A stretch of DNA of 6,127 bases from an uncultured Clostridium sp. Lineage in GTDB: Bacteria; Bacillota; Clostridia; Peptostreptococcales; Peptostreptococcaceae. A program made the translations under genes and the position numbers. The stretch is taken from the NCBI GenBank assembly GCA_937944945.1, contig CALEBD010000116.1, forward strand, positions 1-6,127. The letters run 5' to 3'. This document shows positions 1 to 6,051 of the stretch, piece after piece (position 1 is the first letter of the stretch; every line of letters begins with the position of its first letter). The notes beneath the pieces were generated by a model. The model did no database searches, was not told the DNA's origin, and saw only the letters and a program-made list of their open reading frames with translations.

Positions 1-469
1 GGCATATGGTAAAAAAGAGGGGTATTTAATAACAATTTTACAAAAGGCTCAAGATGCATATGGTTACATATCAATAGATGTGATGAATAGAATCTCAGAA
101 TTTACAGGAATTAAGGTGGCTAAGATATATGGAGTTGCAACATTTTATGCTCAATTTAGATTACAACCTATAGGAAAATATTTAATTATGCTTTGTCAAG
201 GAACTGCATGTCATGTAAATGGTTCTGAAATGATATCTCAAGTAATAAGCGAACAATTAAATATAAAAGATGGAGAAACAACAGAAGATGGTTTATTTAC
301 TTTAAATCAAGTTTCATGTTTAGGATGTTGTTCACTTGCTCCTGTTATGATGATTAAAACTGAAGATAATGATGAAACATATGGAAATTTAACAAAAGAT
401 TCAGTTATAGAAATATTAAATCAAATCAAAGAAAAAGAAGAAAAATCTGAAGGGGAAATAATAGCTTAA
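1..469 (+). CDS. NuoE/HydC/HymA-type [2Fe-2S] thioredoxin-like subunit (StnA-like), 5' end missing
   Basis: This is the small electron-transfer subunit that normally docks on a NuoF-type NADH dehydrogenase subunit and holds one [2Fe-2S] cluster in a thioredoxin-like fold. The reading frame is open from base 2, and the residues before the first internal Met (base 80) are already typical of the family (EGYLITILQKAQDAYGYI), so the true start lies upstream of the window and the Met at 80 is not the start. About 155 residues are visible; family members are only slightly longer, so perhaps 10-25 residues are missing. The cluster ligands are all present: C-x4-C in CQGTAC and C-x3-C in CLGCC (Cys 39, 44, 80, 84 counted from the Met at base 80). 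GVATFYAQF and GETTEDGLF are further family hallmarks. The C-terminal tail is Glu/Lys-rich. Two in-frame TAA stops follow each other (467-472). It is the first visible gene of a three-gene operon, 21 bases before the NuoF-like gene. Family assignment is sure; which complex it serves rests on its neighbours. Confidence 0.95.
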   Translation, partial: AYGKKEGYLITILQKAQDAYGYISIDVMNRISEFTGIKVAKIYGVATFYAQFRLQPIGKYLIMLCQGTACHVNGSEMISQVISEQLNIKDGETTEDGLFTLNQVSCLGCCSLAPVMMIKTEDNDETYGNLTKDSVIEILNQIKEKEEKSEGEIIA

Positions 470-490
470 TAATCAAAAGGAGAAGTATCG

Positions 491-2245
491 ATGAGGATAG
501 TAGTAGGTCAAGGGAGCTGCGGGATAGCAACAGGTGCAAAAAAAGTAGCTAACAGGTTTGAAGAAATATTAGGGGAAAAGAATATAGATATAAATGTAGA
601 TATTACAGGATGTATAGGGACATGCTTTTTAGAGCCGATAGTAGATATTTATGAAGATGCAAAAGATGAACCAACAAGATATGTAAAAGTTAAGCCAGAA
701 GATGTAGTTGAAATTATTGAAAGTCATATTGAAGGTGGAAAAGCTGTAGAGTCTAAGGAGATTTCTGAGGAAAATAAAAAGCTAATGGAAAAACAAAAGA
801 GAATAGTACTTAGAAATTGTGGATGTATAAATCCTGAAGAAATCGATGAATACATAGCAAGAGATGGATATAAAGCAACTAAAAAAGTTTTGACTAGTAT
901 GACAGATGAAGAAGTTATAGATGTGATTAAGATATCTGGGCTTCGTGGACGTGGAGGGGCAGGTTTTCCAACATGGTTTAAGTGGAATGCAGCAAGACAA
1001 AACAAAGCAGAACAAAAATACATTGTATGTAATGCTGATGAGGGAGACCCAGGAGCATTCATGGATAGGGCAGTTCTTGAGGGAGACCCACATTCACTTC
1101 TTGAAGGGATGACAATCGGTGGATATGCAATGGGTGCAAATGAAGGTGTAATTTATGTTCGTGCTGAATATCCTCTAGCAATAAAGAGATTAAAAATAGC
1201 CATAGCACAAGCAAAAGAAAGAGGGTATTTAGGAAAAAATATATTTGGAAGTGGATTTGACTTTGATATTAGGATTAAAGAAGGTGCAGGAGCATTTGTA
1301 TGTGGTGAAGAAACTGCACTTATAGCATCATTAGAAGGCGAAAGAGGAATGCCAAGACTTAAACCGCCATTTCCAGCACAAAAAGGGTATTGGCAAAAAC
1401 CTACTAATATAAATAATGTTGAAACTTATGCTAATGTGGCATGGATAATACTAAATGGAGGGGAAACTTTTGGCTCACTGGGAACAAAAACGAGCAACGG
1501 GACAAAAGTATTTGCACTAGCAGGTAAAATCAAAAAAGGCGGTCTTATTGAAGTACCAATGGGATTATCATTAAGAGAAGTAATATATGATATCGGTGGT
1601 GGTATCAAAGAAGACAAAGAATTTAAAGCTGTTCAAATGGGTGGACCATCAGGCGGATGTATTCCAGCTAGCTTAATAGATACGCCGGTAGATTATGAAA
1701 ATATAAATAAAACAGGAGCTATAGTAGGTTCTGGTGGAATGATAGTTATGGATGAAACGACTTGCATGGTCGATATGGCTAGATATTTCTTAGATTTCAC
1801 AAGAAAAGAATCTTGTGGTAAATGTAACTATTGCAGAATAGGCACAAAGAGAATGCTTGAAATATTAGAAAGAATAACAAATGGCCAAGGCAAAGATGGG
1901 GATATAGAATTATTAGAAGAATTAGCATATAAGGTTAAAGATGGTGCTATGTGTGGTTTAGGACAGACAGCTCCAAATCCAGTTATAACAACATTAAAAT
2001 ACTTCAGACATGAATATGAAGATCATATATATAACAAGAGATGTACTGCTAAAGCATGTAAATCATTAATAAGCTATGACATAGTTGAAGATAGTTGTAG
2101 AGGATGTGGGGCATGTAAGAGAAAATGTCCAGTATCAGCTATTAGCGGGAACAAAAAAGAAGCTCATATAATAGATAAAAATATCTGTATTAAATGTGGT
2201 AAATGTATGGAAACATGTAAATTTGATGCAATTGAAATAAATTAG
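491..2245 (+). CDS. NuoF/HydB/HymB-type NADH:FMN oxidoreductase subunit with C-terminal 2[4Fe-4S] ferredoxin (StnB-like)
   Basis: This 584-residue flavoprotein is the predicted NADH-binding, FMN-containing subunit of a soluble multi-subunit oxidoreductase. Residues 1-75 form a thioredoxin-like domain with Cys 10, 41 and 45 (GSCGIATGA, GCIGTC). Residues 110-330 are the NuoF core: GRGGAGFP (153-160) and the NADEGDPGAF region (181-190) for FMN/NADH, then EGAGAFVCGEETAL (264-277). An SLBB-like region lies around 340-410. The N3-type [4Fe-4S] cluster uses C442-x2-C445-x2-C448 and C488. Residues 530-584 add a two-cluster ferredoxin (C536/539/542/546 and C566/569/572/576), as in hydrogenase HydB/HymB and bifurcating enzymes but not in standard respiratory NuoF. 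No signal peptide or membrane segment is visible, so it should be cytosolic. The start ATG has AAGGAG at 477-482, eight bases upstream. It lies 21 bases after the NuoE-like gene and 13 bases before the fusion gene, so the three are surely co-transcribed. Genome pipelines would probably name it nuoF; a real complex I role is unlikely. Confidence 0.96.
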   Translation: MRIVVGQGSCGIATGAKKVANRFEEILGEKNIDINVDITGCIGTCFLEPIVDIYEDAKDEPTRYVKVKPEDVVEIIESHIEGGKAVESKEISEENKKLMEKQKRIVLRNCGCINPEEIDEYIARDGYKATKKVLTSMTDEEVIDVIKISGLRGRGGAGFPTWFKWNAARQNKAEQKYIVCNADEGDPGAFMDRAVLEGDPHSLLEGMTIGGYAMGANEGVIYVRAEYPLAIKRLKIAIAQAKERGYLGKNIFGSGFDFDIRIKEGAGAFVCGEETALIASLEGERGMPRLKPPFPAQKGYWQKPTNINNVETYANVAWIILNGGETFGSLGTKTSNGTKVFALAGKIKKGGLIEVPMGLSLREVIYDIGGGIKEDKEFKAVQMGGPSGGCIPASLIDTPVDYENINKTGAIVGSGGMIVMDETTCMVDMARYFLDFTRKESCGKCNYCRIGTKRMLEILERITNGQGKDGDIELLEELAYKVKDGAMCGLGQTAPNPVITTLKYFRHEYEDHIYNKRCTAKACKSLISYDIVEDSCRGCGACKRKCPVSAISGNKKEAHIIDKNICIKCGKCMETCKFDAIEIN

Positions 2246-2258
2246 AAAGGTTAGAAAT

Positions 2259-5200
2259 ATGAATAAAATAAGATTAAATATAGATGACAGAGAAGTTTTA
2301 GGTCTTCCAGGACAGACTATTTTGGAAGTTGCAAAAGAAAATAACATATTTATTCCTACACTTTGTTATGATGAGAGAGCTGAGATATATGGTTCATGTG
2401 GAATTTGTGTAGTTGAAGTAGAAGGTAGCCCAAAATTATTTAAAGCATGTGCAACTGAAATAGCACAAAATATGATAATAAAAACTGATACAGAGAGAGT
2501 CAGAGAATCTAGAAAAACAAATTTAGAATTATTACTATCAAATCACAATGGAGATTGTAAGGCTCCTTGTTCTCTAGGATGTCCAGCAAATACTGATTGC
2601 CAAGGATATGTAGGGCTAATTGCTAATGGACTTCACAAGGCAGCTTTAAAATTAGTAAAAGATAAGATACCTCTACCAGCATCAATAGGAAGAGTCTGTC
2701 CACACCCTTGTGAATCAGACTGTAGAAGGGGATTAGTTGAAGAATCAATATCAATAAAAGAATTAAAGAGATTTGTTGGAGATAGAGATTTAAACTCAGA
2801 TGATCCATATATACCAGAAATATCAAAACCAACAGGTAAGAGCGTTGCAATAATAGGTGGCGGACCTGCAGGTTTATCAGCGAGTTATTTCCTTGCACAA
2901 AAAGGGCATGATGTTACTATAATAGATGCAATGCCTAAATTAGGGGGGATGCTTCGTTATGGAATACCTGAATACAGATTGCCAAAAGAAATACTACAAA
3001 AGGAAATAGATTTAATAGCTAAAATGGGTGTTAAGATGCAAACTAACACAAAAGTTGGTGTAGATTTATCATTTGAAGCTATAAAAAATAAATATGATGC
3101 AGTACTTATGACAATTGGTGCATGGTCATCAATAGGACTAAACTGCAAAGGTTCTGACATACCTGGTGTTATGGGTGGTATAGACTTCCTTGAAAAAATC
3201 GCGAAAAGCAAAACTATAAATTTAGGTGAAAGTGTTGCTGTAGTCGGCGGTGGTAATGTTGCAATGGATGCATGTAGAACTGCTGTCAGAATGGGTGCAA
3301 AAAAAGTCTACAACATATATAGAAGAACAATAAAAGAAATGCCAGCAGATGAGATGGAAATAAGAGAAGCACAAGAAGAAGGGGTTAGATTTGAAAATTT
3401 AACTAATCCAATCGGCATAATTCCTGGTGAAGATGGCAGAGTAAGTAAAATAGAACTTCAAGTTATGAAACTTGGCGAACCTGACGAGAGAGGCAGAAGA
3501 AGACCAGTTCCTGTTGAAGGTCAAACAAAAGTTTTAGATGTAGATACAGTTATAATAGCAATAGGTCAACAAGTAGATTCTAAGTTATTTGATGGAATTG
3601 AGAAAACAAGAAAAAATTCATTAGTATATGACCCATCTACTTATATGACTGCAACTAAAGGTGTATTTGCATGTGGGGATTGTGGTAATGATAAAGTTTC
3701 TATAGCAGTAGAATCAATAGCAGATGCAAAAAAAGCGGCAGAGTCTATAGATGCATATTTATATGGTAAAGAATTAAAATATAAAAAGCCTTATGTCCAT
3801 GAAAGACATGATTTAACAGAATTATCTTTTGAAGATAGAGAAAGAAAATATAGACCTAAAATTAAAGAATATGGTCCAAAAGAAAGAAAAGAGCACTTCC
3901 TTGAGATAACTGAAGGTCTTACAGAAGAACAAGCTAAAGATGAAGCTAGAAGATGTTTAGAATGTGGATGTCAAAAATTCCATGAATGTAAATTAATAGA
4001 TTACGCTAATATTTACAAAGTTGAGCCAGAAAGATTTGAAGGTGAAAAAGTAATTTTACCAATAGAAGATAGTCATCCATACATATTAAGGGATATGAAT
4101 AAATGTATCTTATGCGGATTATGTGTAAGAACATGTGATGAGGTTATGGGTGTTGGAGCATTAGGTCTTGTTTCAAGAGGTTTTGATACAGAGGTTAAGC
4201 CAGCTTTAGAACAAGGTCTAGAAGAAACATCTTGTATATCTTGTGGTCAATGTGTGTCAGTTTGTCCAACAGGTGCACTACAAGAAAAAACTAACTTAAA
4301 GAAAAATGTACCTCTTCAAAAAGAAACTACTGTCACTACATGTTCATATTGCTCAGTTGGATGCAAAATAGAATTAAAGACATATGGAAATCTTCTTATA
4401 AAATCAGAACCAAATAAAGAAGGTCATGTAAATGAAGGATTGATATGCGGTAGAGGGAAGTGGGCATTTGACAGTGCAATAGATGACGACAGACTTAAAA
4501 AACCATATATTAAAATAAACGGAAAATTAGAAGAATGTAAATATAGAGATGCACTTACTATAATAGCTAAAAAAGTAGAAGTTATAAGAAGTAAATTTGG
4601 CAAAGATGCAGTAGCTATATCTATATCTGATAGATATACCAATGAAGAAGCTTATGCGATTAAAAAATTAGCAGATCAATTAAATGTAAAAACACTGTGC
4701 TTTAATCATAGAAAAAGCGGACTTGAAAAAGTATTGGGAGTTAATGCATCTCCAAACAGCATGGATGAATTACTGGCAACAGATGTTATATTAGCTATAG
4801 GATTTAAACCAGAAAACAATCCTATACTTGGTATAAAATTAAAGAAAGCTGCTAAAAATGGAGCAAAATTACTATTTATAAATCCAAGTGAATATAAAAT
4901 ATCAAACTATGGATTTGATGCAAAAACTGTATATACAAGTAACGAAATATCAAAAATAAAAGAAATAGCAAAAGCTTTAATAGATATGGGTAAAACTTCT
5001 GATATAGAAGGCTTTGATGCATTTAAATCATCACTTGAAAATATAGAAGTATCGGATGAAATAAGAGAAATTGCACAGATATATGCAGATGCCAAAAAAG
5101 CTATGATAGTATTCCAACAAAATATGGTTAGTACAGATATAGCTAGTTTAATAGGGGAAATAGCTATTCTTTCAGGTCATATAGGCTCTCCAAGAGATGG

Positions 5201-5759
5201 TATATTACAAGTTAAACCTAAGTGTAACTCTCAAGGATTAATAGATCTTGGAGTAACAGATGGCAGAGAAGCATTAAATGGTGTAAAAGGTCTATTATGT
5301 TTTGGAGAAGACCCAGATGTCGATTTATCATCACTAGAATTCTTGATGGTATCTGATACTCATATGACAAAAACTGCACTAAGTGCAGATGTTGTCCTTC
5401 CTGCGACAAGTTTTGCTAGTACATTTGGTACATTTACTAATACAGAAAGAAGACTACAGAGAGTAAGCCCAGCTATGAGAGAAAATGTAGAAGTTCCTAA
5501 CTGGAAGATACCAACAATACTTTCAAAAATATATGAAAAAGATTTTGGATTTAAATGTATAGATGATATAAGATTAGAATTAAATGATGTCAATGAATTG
5601 TATAGAGAGGGAAATGTCGGACAATTACTAGGTGGTATATTAAAACCAAATAAACCAAAATTTGTATACATACCAGATGGACTGATGGTAACACCTTTAA
5701 AATCAACAGATAATTTAATGAATAAAATCAATGAAGAAATATTTAAAGGCTTGATATAG
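2259..5759 (+). CDS. Giant fusion: NuoG-type [2Fe-2S] + GltD/NfnB-like FAD/NAD(P)H + 2[4Fe-4S] ferredoxin + degenerate formate-dehydrogenase-like domain (StnC-like)
   Basis: This 1166-residue cytosolic protein is the predicted core of an NADH/NADPH/ferredoxin-linked, probably flavin-bifurcating, complex. Residues 1-80 are a plant-type [2Fe-2S] domain (C36, C47, C50, C64). Residues 95-175 are a DPYD/GltD-type Fe-S region (C100, C104, C108, C114, then C147-x3-C151-x3-C155 in GRVCPHPCESDC). Residues 195-500 are GltD/NfnB-like: FAD motif GGGPAG (200-205), GGMLRYGIPEYRLP (229-242), a second nucleotide motif GGGNVA (330-335) followed by YRR (354-356), and the FAD-closing GVFACGD (468-474). C566/569/571/577 form an extra Cys group. 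A ferredoxin follows (C616/619/622/626 and C659/662/665/669). Residues 690-1100 resemble FdhF/NuoG, with [4Fe-4S] ligands C695, C698, C702, C730 and the late motif ADVVLPATSFA...GTFTNTERR. The Sec/Cys-His pair is absent and the C-terminal dinucleotide-binding domain is missing, so formate dehydrogenase activity is unlikely. An AAAGG ribosome site (2246-2250) lies eight bases before the ATG. Pipelines may call it fdhF, gltD or nuoG; each covers only part. Architecture fits StnC of the BfuABC superfamily (inference). Confidence 0.93.
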   Translation: MNKIRLNIDDREVLGLPGQTILEVAKENNIFIPTLCYDERAEIYGSCGICVVEVEGSPKLFKACATEIAQNMIIKTDTERVRESRKTNLELLLSNHNGDCKAPCSLGCPANTDCQGYVGLIANGLHKAALKLVKDKIPLPASIGRVCPHPCESDCRRGLVEESISIKELKRFVGDRDLNSDDPYIPEISKPTGKSVAIIGGGPAGLSASYFLAQKGHDVTIIDAMPKLGGMLRYGIPEYRLPKEILQKEIDLIAKMGVKMQTNTKVGVDLSFEAIKNKYDAVLMTIGAWSSIGLNCKGSDIPGVMGGIDFLEKIAKSKTINLGESVAVVGGGNVAMDACRTAVRMGAKKVYNIYRRTIKEMPADEMEIREAQEEGVRFENLTNPIGIIPGEDGRVSKIELQVMKLGEPDERGRRRPVPVEGQTKVLDVDTVIIAIGQQVDSKLFDGIEKTRKNSLVYDPSTYMTATKGVFACGDCGNDKVSIAVESIADAKKAAESIDAYLYGKELKYKKPYVHERHDLTELSFEDRERKYRPKIKEYGPKERKEHFLEITEGLTEEQAKDEARRCLECGCQKFHECKLIDYANIYKVEPERFEGEKVILPIEDSHPYILRDMNKCILCGLCVRTCDEVMGVGALGLVSRGFDTEVKPALEQGLEETSCISCGQCVSVCPTGALQEKTNLKKNVPLQKETTVTTCSYCSVGCKIELKTYGNLLIKSEPNKEGHVNEGLICGRGKWAFDSAIDDDRLKKPYIKINGKLEECKYRDALTIIAKKVEVIRSKFGKDAVAISISDRYTNEEAYAIKKLADQLNVKTLCFNHRKSGLEKVLGVNASPNSMDELLATDVILAIGFKPENNPILGIKLKKAAKNGAKLLFINPSEYKISNYGFDAKTVYTSNEISKIKEIAKALIDMGKTSDIEGFDAFKSSLENIEVSDEIREIAQIYADAKKAMIVFQQNMVSTDIASLIGEIAILSGHIGSPRDGILQVKPKCNSQGLIDLGVTDGREALNGVKGLLCFGEDPDVDLSSLEFLMVSDTHMTKTALSADVVLPATSFASTFGTFTNTERRLQRVSPAMRENVEVPNWKIPTILSKIYEKDFGFKCIDDIRLELNDVNELYREGNVGQLLGGILKPNKPKFVYIPDGLMVTPLKSTDNLMNKINEEIFKGLI

Positions 5760-5769
5760 CAAACAAATA

Positions 5770-5798
5770 TTGACTTTATGGAAATTATGTACAATAAT
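5770..5798 (+). promoter_or_regulatory. Possible sigma-A-type promoter just after the fusion gene
   Basis: TTGACT (5770-5775) and AATAAT (5793-5798) each match the -35 and -10 consensus at five of six positions, with a 17-base spacer. Initiation would fall near 5805, 10 bases after the fusion gene stop begins its intergenic region and well before the terminator at 5921. In DNA this AT-rich such matches also occur by chance, so the call is tentative. If real, it would drive a short non-coding transcript ending at the terminator; no ORF with a ribosome site lies downstream before that terminator. Confidence 0.3.
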
Positions 5799-5804
5799 AA
5801 ATAT

Positions 5805-5967
5805 GTGAGTTGATTTTTTAGGAGAATTTGAAAGCCTAGGAAAATCTTCCTTGAAACATATCAAATTTATTATTAGTTTGATGTGGTGTAAAAAAGCCCT
5901 AAAATGCAATATCTTTATATAAAATAACATTACTTAGATTTTTTATCTAAGTAATGTTATTTTTTTT
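5805..5967 (+). ncRNA. Candidate small RNA or structured 3' UTR, unidentified
   Basis: This stretch has no credible ORF but can form several helices. TTTTAGG (5816-5822) pairs with CCTAAAA (5898-5904) as a closing stem. AGGAA (5838-5842) pairs with TTCCT (5847-5851) around a 4-base loop. CATATCAAA (5857-5865) pairs with TTTGATGTG (5877-5885), nine pairs with one G-U. A competing helix is also possible: AATTTGA (5825-5831) with TCAAATT (5861-5867). The region is preceded by a possible promoter and ends in a strong intrinsic terminator, giving about 163 nt. It could equally be the operon's 3' UTR or an AT-rich intergenic repeat. I do not recognise it as a known riboswitch or RNA family. The helices were found by eye, without energy calculation. 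Confidence 0.3.
5921..5967 (+). terminator. Strong intrinsic terminator, perfect 19-bp arms
   Basis: The arms at 5921-5939 and 5945-5963 are perfect inverted repeats (19 pairs) around a TTTTT loop (5940-5944). The core of the right arm is ATCTAAGTAATGTTAT, and a T-run (5960-5967) follows directly. The stem is AT-rich but unusually long. It lies 161 bases after the fusion gene stop and 12 bases before the -35 box of the MerR-family promoter, so it insulates that gene from the redox operon and ends any transcript from 5760-5920. On the minus strand the A-run of the left arm gives only a short T tail, so it may act weakly in that direction too. Confidence 0.92.
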
Positions 5968-5978
5968 CAGAAAAATAC

Positions 5979-6009
5979 TTGACCTTGACGTTACGTAAAT
6001 TTATATAAT
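5979..6009 (+). promoter_or_regulatory. MerR-type promoter with 19-bp spacer
   Basis: TTGACC (5979-5984) and a perfect TATAAT (6004-6009) are separated by 19 bases. That over-long spacing is the hallmark of promoters activated by MerR-family proteins through DNA untwisting. An approximate dyad is centred on 5992 inside the spacer: TTGACGT (5985-5991) and ACGTAAA (5993-5999), with one mismatch. The predicted start is near 6016, giving a leader of about 36 nt to the ATG at 6052. A second -35-like TTGACG at 5985 would give a 13-base spacer and is unlikely. Confidence 0.8.
5982..6002. promoter_or_regulatory. Probable MerR-family operator (autoregulatory site)
   Basis: The 21-base site has an ACCTTGACGT / ACGTAAATTT layout around T5992. 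It resembles the ACCTTNACGT-N-ACGTNAAGGT-like operators known for drug- and stress-responsive MerR-family regulators such as the Mta/BltR/TipA group (general knowledge of the family). The left half fits that pattern best; the right half is degenerate at its outer end. Its position between the -35 and -10 boxes of the regulator's own promoter implies autoregulation. Confidence 0.65.
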
Positions 6010-6051
6010 CTAACTATAATCAATAAATCAAAATTTTAAGGAGGAAAATAT

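Noticed and set aside
80..469. The NuoE-like gene starting at the ATG at base 80
   Set aside because: The same frame is open to the window edge and encodes conserved NuoE residues upstream of that Met, with no ribosome site at 80. The gene is truncated by the window, not short.
724..1093. Two overlapping minus-strand ORFs opposite the NuoF-like gene
   Set aside because: They lie opposite strongly conserved NuoF motifs and show no family features.
4341..5759. Active selenocysteine formate dehydrogenase (fdhF)
   Set aside because: There is no in-frame TGA, no Sec/Cys-His pair and no C-terminal dinucleotide-binding domain.
2259..5759. [FeFe]-hydrogenase catalytic subunit (HydA/HymC), as expected beside HymA/HymB-like genes
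   Set aside because: None of the H-cluster motifs (TSCCPxW, MPCxxK, the GGC-containing third motif) is present; the protein has GltD-like and FDH-like modules instead.
1..5759. Part of a respiratory complex I (nuo) operon
   Set aside because: The NuoF-like subunit carries a ferredoxin tail, the NuoG-like part is fused to a GltD module, and no membrane subunit follows; a terminator and an unrelated regulator come next.
5360..5794. Minus-strand ORF of 144 codons overlapping the end of the fusion gene
   Set aside because: It is antisense to a conserved coding region, has low-complexity hydrophobic composition and no recognisable domain; it is a shadow of the real gene.
5778..5813. Tiny plus-strand ORF of 11 codons (MEIMYNNKYVS) after the fusion gene
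   Set aside because: It lacks a ribosome site, lies inside the possible promoter region and is too short to support.
5715..5930. Minus-strand ORF of 71 codons across the intergenic region
   Set aside because: It overlaps the fusion gene end and the terminator, has no recognisable family and a composition typical of AT-rich noncoding DNA.
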